A DNA stretch of 64,000 nt from Candidatus Reidiella endopervernicosa (GTDB lineage Bacteria > Pseudomonadota > Gammaproteobacteria > GCF-013343005). Where the stretch lies: positions 1,842,501 to 1,906,500 of the forward strand of contig NZ_CP054491.1 of assembly GCF_013343005.1 (NCBI RefSeq), written 5' to 3'. The notes beneath the pieces were generated by a model. That model was given only the letters and a program-made list of their open reading frames with translations. It was not told the DNA's origin and searched no databases. The position numbers and the translations under genes were made by a program. Positions 17,450-25,977 of this stretch are shown one piece after another (positions within the stretch are counted from its first letter, which is position 1; each line of letters starts with the position of its first letter).

Positions 17450-18155
17450 ATCGATCGACTGCTTGAGTTCGCTTCACATAGCCATTGATCGCCTGCGCGG
17501 CGATGTCGGCAACCAGCATCTTGTTAAATCCACCCTTGTTGCCCGCCTCGATCGAGTTGACGACATTGGTTACCACACCATCGGCCACACCCTGAGAGAC
17601 GCTGGGTGGAAACCCCTCGTCCTGAAGCATCTGTTTGATGCCAGATTTGGCCTGTGCAATCGCCTCCTCCTTGAAGGAGTTAGGGTCGAGTGCCGCCATA
17701 CCCCCCATGCGCACTGATCCCGAAGCGGTCTCATCGCTACCGACCATGGTGTCGACCATCTCTTTTAATACTCGGGTTGGTGATGAGAGGTCTCCGGAGA
17801 GGAACTTGGCCGCCTCCCAGGCACCCTTGGAGATACTGCGCAGTACCTTGGCCGTCTGCCACGCCAGCACGGTGCGGTTGAGCTGATCCTGTGTCAGGTT
17901 GCCGGATTGGGTCAATGTTTCACGATTGGCGATAGTCAGCTCAAGAATACGCTCCATGCAGGCGCGGGCGGCGTAGGCCTTGTCCTCGGCCTCTTCGAGG
18001 GTGTTGAGCAGCCTCTGATACCACTCGCAGTCGGGGCCGTAACACTTCTCATCGCTCGCAATGGAGACCTGTGAACCTGCGGCCTGTAGGTTGGGGCTGA
18101 ATGAAAGTGTAATCAGTAGTGCGGTGAAGATAGGAATGAGCTTCTGCCGCAGCAT
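17418..18155 (-). CDS. secreted protein (likely 5' part of a frameshifted gene)
   Basis: A 245-residue frame. It has a clear signal peptide ('MLRQKLIPIFTALLITLSFSPNLQA') and then helical, alanine-rich sequence with a Cys pair ('CYGPDCEWYQRLL'). The last 17 or so residues differ in style and lie over the start of the coiled-coil frame. A single lost base would fuse 'NGYVK' to 'ELKQSIDMGIEIIQG'. It is therefore probably the exported N-terminus of one long periplasmic protein. No family recognised. Confidence 0.6.
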   Translation of the reverse strand: MLRQKLIPIFTALLITLSFSPNLQAAGSQVSIASDEKCYGPDCEWYQRLLNTLEEAEDKAYAARACMERILELTIANRETLTQSGNLTQDQLNRTVLAWQTAKVLRSISKGAWEAAKFLSGDLSSPTRVLKEMVDTMVGSDETASGSVRMGGMAALDPNSFKEEAIAQAKSGIKQMLQDEGFPPSVSQGVADGVVTNVVNSIEAGNKGGFNKMLVADIAAQAINGYVKRTQAVDRYGHRDYTGAE

Positions 18156-18515
18156 GCGAGGCCCCTTGGCTTGTTGTGTTTAGTTCTCAGCAGAATATAG
18201 ACCAATGATGGCGATTAGAGCAGTGGCAATTTTCCAGCTGTGAGCCGTTGGAGGTATTCCGCTGATGATCGTAGCTGCGAATATTTCAATGTGCGCAGAG
18301 GCTGTTTACAAGCTATTTTATAGCTGTCAGTAGTGTCAGTGCCCATTGCTATTGGTTGCTGTAAATCAATGTCCTGTCGTGGAGGTGTTGGTAGCATCAA
18401 CCGATGCAGTCCTCTTTCCCAGATTGGAACAATCTTGTCGCGTGCTCTACTTTTCGGGGGGCACACAGAGTGTTACCTTTAGAGTTCTACACGAGACATG
18501 GTCTGAGGAAAAAAT
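18156..18515. other. intergenic region, 360 bp
   Basis: Divergent spacer between the secreted coiled-coil gene and the diheme cytochrome operon. Its last part holds the ribosome binding site of the cytochrome (GAGGAAAAAAT before the ATG). No convincing gene, RNA or strong hairpin is seen. Confidence 0.5.
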
Positions 18516-19250
18516 ATGGTAGCAAAGTCGACCCTTTATCGAGTTATTCGCTCCGCTGTTGTAGTACCGCTGGCACTCTCATTCTCCACAACACTTTATG
18601 CCTACGATAAAGAGACCGTTGAGGATCATGAGATGGAGAAGGCCGTTGCTATTGAGCCAAATATCGAGAACGGTAAACGTATTTTCGAAATCTGTAGTCT
18701 CTGTCATAGCGATAATGGTTGGGGCATGGTGCGAGGGTTAAGCCAGAGAAAGCCCAACGGCTACTATCCTCAGCTGGCGGGACAGCACAAAAATGTTCTG
18801 ATCAAACAGCTTGCCGATATTCGAGTGGGTAATCGTGATAATCCCGTGATGTACCCCTATACGCTTAATAAATATATCGGCGGCCCACAGGATATTGCCG
18901 ATGTAACCGGTTATATCTCGACCCTTCAAATCAGTCCCAATAATGAGCAGGGACCAGGACGGCACCTGGCGCTGGGTGAACAGATCTATAAAAATGACTG
19001 TAAGAAGTGTCATGGTGAGTATGGAGAGGGCAATAATGTTGAGTACTACCCGCGTGTCCAGGGGCAGAACTATAGTTATATGCTGCGCCAGATGCGGTGG
19101 ATTCGTGATGGAAAACGACGCAATGCCAACGCAAAAATGGTGAAGCAGATCCAGGGTTTTAGCTATCGTGATATGAAAGCGGTCATCGATTACATTTCAA
19201 GAATGCCCGCGCTCCCTAAGGTGACCACTGAACAGGTTTCAACGAATTAA
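18516..19250 (+). CDS. diheme cytochrome c (c4-like)
   Basis: A 244-residue exported protein with a signal peptide ('VIRSAVVVPLALSFSTTLYA') and two class I haem sites, 'CSLCH' near residue 63 and 'CKKCH' near 166. Each is followed by its own cytochrome fold with 'YYPQLAGQ' and 'YYPRVQGQ' Met/Tyr-side loops. The tandem domain layout is that of cytochrome c4 or NirB/c-553-like diheme electron carriers in the periplasm. The ankyrin gene starts 14 bases after its stop, so they form an operon. Confidence 0.85.
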   Translation: MVAKSTLYRVIRSAVVVPLALSFSTTLYAYDKETVEDHEMEKAVAIEPNIENGKRIFEICSLCHSDNGWGMVRGLSQRKPNGYYPQLAGQHKNVLIKQLADIRVGNRDNPVMYPYTLNKYIGGPQDIADVTGYISTLQISPNNEQGPGRHLALGEQIYKNDCKKCHGEYGEGNNVEYYPRVQGQNYSYMLRQMRWIRDGKRRNANAKMVKQIQGFSYRDMKAVIDYISRMPALPKVTTEQVSTN

Positions 19251-19264
19251 TAAAGGCTTCCATC

Positions 19265-19717
19265 ATGGTTTTTCAACTAAGAAATCTTTTTGCAGTTGCA
19301 GCGTTGGCATTGGCAATCTCATTTGTGCCGCAGCAGGTATCAGCCGCAGGAGACGATGAACTCAACAAACAACTACTCAGCGCGGTGAGTAAGGGAAATC
19401 TTGAAACGACGGAGAGGTTACTCAATGAGGGTGCCAATCCAGATGTTACAGGCGATTTTGGTTTTTTCCCTCTGATCTATGCCGCTCAAGATAGTAATCT
19501 CAAGATGACCAAGCTGCTGATTGAAAATGGTGCTGAGGCAGACAACAAAACATCCGATGGTTACACGCCGCTAATCGCTGCAGCGGAACACGGCAGCGTA
19601 CGTATCACGGCACTACTTTTGTCGAGTGGTGCTAATCCACAGACCAAGACACGGAAAGGGAGGATGCCTTCATGTTTGCAGTTCGTGCTGGTTTCGAGGA
19701 TGTGCTCTCGATGCTGA
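19265..19717 (+). pseudogene. periplasmic ankyrin-repeat protein, 5' part (frameshifted)
   Basis: The frame begins with a signal peptide ('LFAVAALALAISFVPQQVSA') and then ankyrin repeats ('LLSAVSKGNLETTERLLNEG', 'GFFPLIYAAQDSNLKMTKLL', 'GYTPLIAAAEHGSVRITALL'). After 'TKTRKG' at about 19658 the frame is lost. One extra G in the GGG run would continue into 'EDAFMFAVRAGFEDVLSML' of the next frame. Ankyrin repeats bind proteins; exported versions near cytochromes are often linked to redox stress, but that is inference. Confidence 0.75.
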
Positions 19718-20229
19718 TCGGTTACGGCGCAAGTGTGAATACCGCTGACAAGCATGGTCGAACGGCATTGATGAATGCTATCTCAAACGATCAGTATCAC
19801 GTGATGCAGATGTTGTTGATGGCGGGTGCTGATCCCAATGTGGAGAGCTCGGACAGCAGTACGCCGTTGATGGTGGCTGCTGAGAAGGCGGAGGTAGGTT
19901 TTGCAAAGGCCCTGCTTCAACGCAAGGCGGACGTGAATGCGGCGGATTCGAGCGGTGCGGCACCGCTGCATATCGCTGCAGCCGATGGCAATGTGGATGT
20001 TGCCCTGGAGCTGCTGATGAGCGGTGCCGATAAAGAGTTACGCGACAGTGACGGCTGGACGCCATTGATGAGCGCGGCATTTAGTGGAAACGAGAGCATT
20101 GTTCATATGCTGCTTGAGCACGGCGCTGATCCTCAAGCGAAGAATAATCGTGGCAAGACAGCGCTCGACCTGGCTAAGATGAAACGCCATAACGCTCTAG
20201 TCAAACGGCTTGCAGAGACGACCAAGTAG
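19672..20229 (+). pseudogene. periplasmic ankyrin-repeat protein, 3' part (frameshifted)
   Basis: This is the remainder of the ankyrin protein, with five more repeats ('HGRTALMNAISNDQYHVMQM', 'STPLMVAAEKAEVGFAKALL', 'GAAPLHIAAADGNVDVALEL', 'GWTPLMSAAFSGNESIVHML', 'GKTALDLAKMKRHNALVKRL'). The ATG at 19672 is inside a repeat and is unlikely to be a real start. The whole protein would be about 320 residues with eight or nine repeats. The frame break is a single base in a G run near 19660. Confidence 0.75.
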
Positions 20230-20313
20230 AGAGTGAGTTGGGTGTTGTTTTCTGTACAACATCTGAAGAGGCTGACCAGAGTCGGAATTGTAAAGTCATT
20301 GAGTTATAGCCGA

Positions 20314-21090
20314 TCACCTGCAGGGTTTAGCCTTGTTGGTGATTTGTCCACGATTTTTCAATAGTAGAGCACCCCAGATAAAGGCGAAGATCATCAGAGC
20401 TGAGCCGATGCCATCGACCATCACGGCGATGGTGTGATCTTGTTCTATCAGACCGAGGTCGAGCAGGATATTTTCCCAGTCGTGCCAGCCGGGACGATCT
20501 GCACCGGTGCCACCACCGAGTAGTGGCATGGTGAGAGAGCGGGCGTCGTTGATGTAGGGGGCGAGGTCCATCATGCTCTGACCCAGCCACCAAAGGCCGA
20601 TGGTGGCACCAAAGGTGTCACGGTTTTTAATCAGCAGCGCCAGCATCGCGACGAGCGGTACGATCAGTTGCATCAGGCTACCGCCCAGGGTGGTCATGAA
20701 CTCACCAAAGGGTCTAAACAGCACATGCCCCGCCTCATGAAAAACGAGGTTGATGACGTGCATGAAGGAGCTGTTGAAGCTGTCCCAATGAATGTCCATC
20801 AGAATGAAACTCCAGCCCCAGATAAAGAAAATCAGATAGATCAGGACTCGTCCATAAAAGACCATTGAGTCGGTTGCTGGATTAACATAGAGCAGGTAGT
20901 CGAAAAGTTCACGACCACGATGGCGTGATTCACTCTCTCGATGTTCGGTGGTGTGGTTGGCGCTTTTAAAACGCTGTTTAAGCCACTTCTCATAGATGAT
21001 GCCGCAGTTGGCACAGCGATCGCTGTTTGCGGGATCGTTATCGCTACGGGTGTGTCCACACTTGGGGCAGGTTTTGTAGCGGATCGCCAT
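20314..21090 (-). CDS. zinc-ribbon membrane protein with HEAGH motif
   Basis: A 258-residue protein. The N-terminus is a zinc ribbon ('CPKCGHT'...'CANCGIIYEKW'), then four or five membrane segments. In the second membrane region 'INLVFHEAGHVLF' carries HExxH, the zinc site of membrane metalloproteases (M50-like), and a later 'DLAPYINDAR' may supply a third ligand. A role as an intramembrane or membrane-bound protease is inferred only. It lies 13 bases after gph in the mtaD-ubiG-gph run and is probably co-transcribed. Confidence 0.65.
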   Translation of the reverse strand: MAIRYKTCPKCGHTRSDNDPANSDRCANCGIIYEKWLKQRFKSANHTTEHRESESRHRGRELFDYLLYVNPATDSMVFYGRVLIYLIFFIWGWSFILMDIHWDSFNSSFMHVINLVFHEAGHVLFRPFGEFMTTLGGSLMQLIVPLVAMLALLIKNRDTFGATIGLWWLGQSMMDLAPYINDARSLTMPLLGGGTGADRPGWHDWENILLDLGLIEQDHTIAVMVDGIGSALMIFAFIWGALLLKNRGQITNKAKPCR

Positions 21091-21103
21091 GGTTCTTAAC
21101 GGT

Positions 21104-21757
21104 TCAGAACCACGCCACGGCTTCGAGTGGATCGTTAATCATACCGTCGGCACCCCAGCGCTCAGGAGTCTCTTCATTGCCGATATAGCCAAACAGTGCC
21201 ACCAGGGTCTGCATGCCAGCGTTACGTCCCGCTTCGATGTCGCGCTCGGCATCGCCGATGTAGAGACACGCCTCGGCACCACTACCCGCTTCACTGCAAG
21301 CGTGCAGCATCGGTGCCGGGTGGGGTTTGCGTTGATCAAGGGTGTCGCCGCTGATGACTGTTGCAGCTCGCTCATATAGATCGAGCTGTTTAAGCAGTGG
21401 GTCTGTCAGCCAGGCGGGTTTGTTGGTCACCACGCCCCAGTTACAGCCGCGCCGTTCTATCGTCTCTAGTAGTGTTTCGATGCCCTCAAAGGGGCGAGTG
21501 TGCAACGCGATATTGTCACGATAAGTATCGAGTAGGTATTGACGGTGATTCTCAAAATCAGGGTGTGAGGCATCGATCTCAAATCCCAGCTCAATCAATG
21601 CCGCGCCGCCGTGAGAAACAACCGGTCTGATCGTCTCGTAGGGGAGCGGGGCATGGCCAGCGGCCTTGAGTGTTTCGTTGAGGGCGAAAGCGAGATCGGG
21701 CGCCGTGTCGAGAAGAGTGCCGTCGAGATCAAACAGCACGGTCTTGATCTGGTTCAC
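21104..21757 (-). CDS. gph: phosphoglycolate phosphatase (HAD family)
   Basis: A 217-residue HAD-superfamily phosphatase. Motif I is 'FDLDGTLLDTAPDL', motif II 'GVVTNKP', motif III 'GDTLDQRKPHP', and motif IV 'YIGDAERDIEAGRNAGM'. It dephosphorylates 2-phosphoglycolate. A GTG at 21757 one base after the ubiG stop gives 'MNQIKTVLFDLDGTLL', which fits the family; the longer frame to 21808 only overlaps ubiG. The ubiG-gph pair is common in gammaproteobacteria. Confidence 0.88.
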   Translation of the reverse strand: MNQIKTVLFDLDGTLLDTAPDLAFALNETLKAAGHAPLPYETIRPVVSHGGAALIELGFEIDASHPDFENHRQYLLDTYRDNIALHTRPFEGIETLLETIERRGCNWGVVTNKPAWLTDPLLKQLDLYERAATVISGDTLDQRKPHPAPMLHACSEAGSGAEACLYIGDAERDIEAGRNAGMQTLVALFGYIGNEETPERWGADGMINDPLEAVAWF

Positions 21758-21758
21758 T

Positions 21759-22469
21759 TCAAACCTTCTCGTAACAGGCAAGGTAGTTGACGCTGACATC
21801 GCTGCCAAGGCTGTAGCGCTGAGTGAAGGGGTTGTAACTCATACCGCTGATGTTGCGTGCCTCGAGCCCCGCCTCGCGTGCCCAACTATCGAGCTCTGAG
21901 GGGCGGATGAACTTGCTGTAGTCGTGGGTTCCCTTTGGCAGCATGTTGAGCAGGTATTCGGCGCCAACAATGGCGAACAGATAGGCCTTCGGGTTGCGGT
22001 TAAGGGTGGAGAAGAAGAGTTTTCCACCCGGTTTAACCATGCGCATACAAGCCGCGATGACTGAGCCGGGTTCAGGAACGTGCTCAAGCATCTCCATGCA
22101 GGTAACGGCATCAAACTGCTCGAGGTGTGTATCGGCAAATGCCTCAGCAGTGCTCTGGTGGTAGTCGACCTCGACGCCTGATTCGAGTTTGTGCAGCTTG
22201 GCAATCTGCAGCGGGGCCTCACCCATGTCGATGCCGGTGACGATAGCGCCACGCTGCGCCATGCTCTCGGCAAGGATGCCACCGCCACAACCGACGTCGA
22301 TTACTTTTTTGCCGCTCAGACTGACAGCGTTGTCGACATAGTCGAGTCGTAACGGGTTGATATCGTGCAGCGGTTTGAATTCACTGTTGGGATCCCACCA
22401 GCGGGAGGCGAGTGCCTCGAATTTGGCGACTTCGCTCGGATCGACGTTGGGCTGTTGGCTGCTGTTCAT
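21759..22469 (-). CDS. ubiG: ubiquinone biosynthesis O-methyltransferase UbiG
   Basis: A 236-residue SAM-dependent methyltransferase starting '[31 protein letters not shown]'-like sequence. SAM motif I is '[17 protein letters not shown]', with 'ITGIDM'-type motif II and '[10 protein letters not shown]' as motif post-I. It performs both O-methylations in ubiquinone synthesis. It is translationally linked to gph, and mtaD lies 24 bases upstream on the same strand. Confidence 0.93.
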   Translation of the reverse strand: MNSSQQPNVDPSEVAKFEALASRWWDPNSEFKPLHDINPLRLDYVDNAVSLSGKKVIDVGCGGGILAESMAQRGAIVTGIDMGEAPLQIAKLHKLESGVEVDYHQSTAEAFADTHLEQFDAVTCMEMLEHVPEPGSVIAACMRMVKPGGKLFFSTLNRNPKAYLFAIVGAEYLLNMLPKGTHDYSKFIRPSELDSWAREAGLEARNISGMSYNPFTQRYSLGSDVSVNYLACYEKV

Positions 22470-22493
22470 ACAAATACTCTTTATCGGTAGTAG

Positions 22494-23816
22494 TTACGAG
22501 GCATCGTCGGTTGAGCTGATGCGATCGCGCCACGCCAGGGTCTGTTCATGGATAGTCTGTTCATCGAGTGTGGTCAGCTCGCGTGACTTGAGCAGGTGAC
22601 GACCGGCGACCCAGACATCGCTGACCTGATGGCGACCAGTCGCGTAGACCAGCTGTGATACGGGGTTATAGATCGGCTGGCTCTCAAGGCCGCCCAGATC
22701 AACGGCGACGATATCGGCCGCCTTGCCAGCTACCAGTGAGCCGGTCACATCATCAATGCCGAGCGCTTGTGCACCATTGAGCGTTGCCATGCGTAGTGCG
22801 GCCGAAGCGGGCAGGGCGCTAGCATCGCCCGACACTGCCTTGGCGAGTAGTGCGGCAGTGCGCATCTCACCGAACATATTCAGATCATTGTTGCTGGCCG
22901 CGCCGTCGGTGCCGAGTGCGACGTTGATGCCCGCCTGCATCAGACGGTCGACTGGACAGAAGCCGCTGGCCAGTTTGAGGTTCGATTCAGGGCAGTGGAG
23001 TACCTGGCCGCCGTAGCGTTCAACTGTTTCGATCTCATCCTCGCTGAGTTGGGTCATGTGCACGGCGAGCAGGCGTGGTGAGATCAGTCCTAGCTCCTCG
23101 AGTCGCTCAATTGGGCGTCGGCCGTCAGCACTGTTCTCTACCTCATGTGCTGTTTCATGCAGGTGCATGTGGATCGGAATATCGAGCTCCTCGGCGTACA
23201 TCGAGATCTTTTCCAGCGGAGCATCAGAGACGGTGTAGGGGGCGTGGGGGGCAAAGGCGGTGGTGATCAGAGGGTTATCTCGGAAATGATCGTGTACCTC
23301 AAGACCCTTGTGCAGATACTCATCGGCATCCTTGGCCCAGACGGTCGGGAAGTCGATGACGATCAGTCCAACCACGGCTCGCATTCCGGCGTGGTCGGCA
23401 ACACGACCCACCTCATCGGGGAAGAAGTACATGTCGCTGAAACAGGTGGTGCCACCACGTAGCATCTCGGCTATCGCCAATTGGGTCCCTTCGCGAACAA
23501 AGGTGGCATCGACCCACTTCGATTCAGCGGGCCAGATATGGTCGTTGAGCCACTCCATCAATGGTAGGTCGTCAGCCAGGCCACGCATCAGTGACATCGC
23601 TGCGTGGGTGTGGGTATTGATCAGGCCAGGAATCAGGGCATGGGTGGGGAGATCGTGAGTGGCCTCAGCACGGTAGCGCTCATGAGCTTCGCTGCTGGGG
23701 AGGATCTCAACGATATTGCCATCACGAATGGCGATGCTGTGCGCATCGAGTACCTTATCGTCTGGCTCGACTGGAATGATCCAGCCTGCATGGATGAGTG
23801 TGTCGAACTGTTCCAT
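22494..23816 (-). CDS. mtaD: MTA/SAH deaminase (amidohydrolase)
   Basis: A 440-residue amidohydrolase. 'GLINTHTHAAMSLMRG' carries the HxH metal pair; 'HLHETAHEV' and 'HMTQLSEDE' supply further His ligands, and 'LGTDGAASNNDLNM' supplies the Asp. This set matches 5'-methylthioadenosine / S-adenosylhomocysteine deaminases (TRZ/ATZ family). In the window mtnA lies 900 bases away on the other strand, so a purine-deaminating route of methylthioadenosine salvage is plausible: MTA to methylthioinosine, then (after a phosphorylase not seen here) to MtnA. Confidence 0.85.
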   Translation of the reverse strand: MEQFDTLIHAGWIIPVEPDDKVLDAHSIAIRDGNIVEILPSSEAHERYRAEATHDLPTHALIPGLINTHTHAAMSLMRGLADDLPLMEWLNDHIWPAESKWVDATFVREGTQLAIAEMLRGGTTCFSDMYFFPDEVGRVADHAGMRAVVGLIVIDFPTVWAKDADEYLHKGLEVHDHFRDNPLITTAFAPHAPYTVSDAPLEKISMYAEELDIPIHMHLHETAHEVENSADGRRPIERLEELGLISPRLLAVHMTQLSEDEIETVERYGGQVLHCPESNLKLASGFCPVDRLMQAGINVALGTDGAASNNDLNMFGEMRTAALLAKAVSGDASALPASAALRMATLNGAQALGIDDVTGSLVAGKAADIVAVDLGGLESQPIYNPVSQLVYATGRHQVSDVWVAGRHLLKSRELTTLDEQTIHEQTLAWRDRISSTDDAS

Positions 23817-23898
23817 TCTATATTGGCTGCCCTGTGAACGAGGTCGAAGTATAGCGCTAACGTCGTTGCAAACTCCAAGTGTCGATGGGCAAAAGAAA

Positions 23899-23920
23899 AG
23901 GCCCGCTAATAGCGGGCCTT
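23899..23920 (-). terminator. rho-independent terminator after the OmpA-like gene
   Basis: AAGGCCCGCT-AATAGCGGGCCTT forms a ten-base stem, followed on the minus strand by TTTTCTTTT. It lies about 25 bases after the stop at 23945. Confidence 0.85.
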
Positions 23921-23944
23921 ATGGTCTAGCAGATAGAGAGTCGT

Positions 23945-24466
23945 TTATTTAGTAACGATCTCGATCTCAACACGACGGTTCTTGGTGCGACCCTGAGTGG
24001 TGTCGTTGCTGGCGACTGGCATGGTCTCGCCGCGGCCACGGGTCTTGATGCGGTTGGCGCTTACACCTTCACCGGCCATGTAGCGTTTGACGGACATGGC
24101 GCGACGATCAGAGAGGTCACGGTTATATTCCGCATCACCCATGCTGTCGGTGTGGCCGACTACAGTGGCTGACTTGATGTTACCGGCACCAACCTTAGAA
24201 ACGACGTTGCTGATCTGCTGCTTACCTGCAGGCTTCAGGTCTGCGCTATTGGTATCAAACAGTGCGTGTGCACCGAGAGTGATCGACTGTACACCGCCAC
24301 CACAGGACTTGATGTTGGTGTGGAGTTTGTTGATGTTCCAACATTCGCCGTATGCATTTTTGACAACGACGCTGCGTGAGTCGCCAGCATAGCGAGTGTC
24401 AGCTGCGGCTGAGGTGGCAACGATTGGGGCAATACAAACGAGGGCGCATAGTGCTAGCTTCTTCAT
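23945..24466 (-). CDS. OmpA-family outer-membrane/peptidoglycan-binding protein
   Basis: A 173-residue exported protein with a signal peptide ('MKKLALCALVCIAPIVATSAAA'). A short spacer with two Cys follows, and then an OmpA C-terminal domain ('LFDTNSADLKPAGKQQISNV', 'VVGHTDSMGDAEYNRDLSDRRA', 'GRGETMPVASN', 'NRRVEIEI'). The NxxLSxxRA peptidoglycan-binding motif is complete ('NRDLSDRRA'). There is no beta-barrel and no lipobox, so it is a soluble or peripheral wall-binding protein. It stands alone with its own terminator. Confidence 0.88.
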   Translation of the reverse strand: MKKLALCALVCIAPIVATSAAADTRYAGDSRSVVVKNAYGECWNINKLHTNIKSCGGGVQSITLGAHALFDTNSADLKPAGKQQISNVVSKVGAGNIKSATVVGHTDSMGDAEYNRDLSDRRAMSVKRYMAGEGVSANRIKTRGRGETMPVASNDTTQGRTKNRRVEIEIVTK

Positions 24467-24740
24467 TGTTTAGATCTCCTGATAGTTACTTATTAATTAC
24501 TTATTAGTCCTGCCTTTGGTCTCATGAGTGTAGGGCTATTGGTTTAGTTATTCCAGTCCCGTTCTATTTGATATATGTGTCACTCAGACCGTCATGTTTT
24601 GACAGTGATGTGGTGGTGATATCAGAGAGATGAATGGCAAGATGTGGCAGCTGGATATGGCATAATCTCAGCGCTGATTTTTGCTTCGCAAATCGCAACC
24701 CTATTTAACACATATTAACTGCAATCAATATTGGTGATTC

Positions 24741-25787
24741 ATGAGCGCCTTCGACAACATCCGCCCCATTCAGTGGGAGCATGGCAAGCTTCGTTTAATC
24801 GATCAGCGGATTTTGCCGCAAAGTGAAACCTGGTTGGAGTATGAGGCATCTGCAGACGTTGCCGATGCAATTACTTCAATGGTGGTGCGTGGTGCACCGG
24901 CAATTGGTATCACAGCTGCCTATGGCGTGGTGCTGGCGGCGCAACGACGTTATCGCGAGTCGGCTGACGGATGGCGGAGTGCGATTGAAGACGATCTTAA
25001 ATATCTTGCCGCCTCTCGCCCCACTGCCGTGAATCTATTCTGGGCGATTGAGCGCATGCGTGGTGTGATCGAGTCGGTCGCTGTGGGGGGTCCGGGGCCC
25101 GCACTGCTCGCCGAGGCACAGCATATTCATCAGGAGGATGTCGCGGCCAACCTGCGCATGGGTGAGTTGGGCGCGGCGCTGATCGAGGGCGAGGGCGGCG
25201 GTATTCTTACTCACTGTAATGCCGGAGCATTGGCGACTGGCGGATACGGTACTGCGCTGGGTGTGATTCGCAGTGCCTTTGCTGCAGGCAAGACGGCGAT
25301 GGTCTATGCCGATGAGACCCGGCCCTGGATGCAGGGTGCACGTCTGACCGCCTGGGAGATGGTTCATGACGATATCCCGGTCACACTGCTTGCAGATGGC
25401 GCGGCTGCCTATCTAATGAAGCAGGGCAAGGTGCAGTGGGTGGTGGTCGGTTCGGATCGGATTGCCGCCAATGGTGATGTGGCGAATAAGATCGGTACCT
25501 ATAGTGCAGCACTTGCTGCCCGCTACCATGGGGTGAAGTTTATGGTGGTCGCTCCAACCTCGACGGTCGATATGTCGGTCGCCTCGGGGGGCGAGATACC
25601 GATTGAGTCGCGTAGTACCGATGAGATTCTGGGGCTAGCGGGACAGCGAATCGCCGCTGAGAAGGCGCAGGCGTGGAATCCGGTCTTTGACGTTACGCCG
25701 GCCGATCTGGTCGATGCGATTGTTACAGAGAAGGGCGTGGTGTTAAATCCGAACACTGAAAAGATGGCGGTAATGATGAAAAGCTGA
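24741..25787 (+). CDS. mtnA: methylthioribose-1-phosphate isomerase
   Basis: A 348-residue eIF2B-like isomerase. '[20 protein letters not shown]', '[21 protein letters not shown]' (catalytic Cys), and '[24 protein letters not shown]' (catalytic Asp) are the hallmark motifs of MtnA. It converts methylthioribose-1-phosphate to methylthioribulose-1-phosphate in methionine salvage. It is divergent from the OmpA-like gene and upstream of gyrA, as in many gammaproteobacteria. No SAM riboswitch is recognisable upstream. Confidence 0.93.
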   Translation: MSAFDNIRPIQWEHGKLRLIDQRILPQSETWLEYEASADVADAITSMVVRGAPAIGITAAYGVVLAAQRRYRESADGWRSAIEDDLKYLAASRPTAVNLFWAIERMRGVIESVAVGGPGPALLAEAQHIHQEDVAANLRMGELGAALIEGEGGGILTHCNAGALATGGYGTALGVIRSAFAAGKTAMVYADETRPWMQGARLTAWEMVHDDIPVTLLADGAAAYLMKQGKVQWVVVGSDRIAANGDVANKIGTYSAALAARYHGVKFMVVAPTSTVDMSVASGGEIPIESRSTDEILGLAGQRIAAEKAQAWNPVFDVTPADLVDAIVTEKGVVLNPNTEKMAVMMKS

Positions 25788-25977
25788 CCTTATCACCATA
25801 TAAATAACGCTCAGGCCTCTCTTAATCGATTCTAAGCGGCGATTCTCATGCTGCCGTAGGGGGGAGGGGTGTGGTACGATGGGCGGATATTTTCGCCCTT
25901 TGGACGCTCAGGTTTGATTTGGGTGCCGACAAGAAGAATGACAGCACTAGCATTATCAGGTTGAAGCACGGATAGAT

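Noticed and set aside
24466-24740. SAM riboswitch before mtnA
   Set aside because: No SAM-I/II/IV core could be traced in the spacer.
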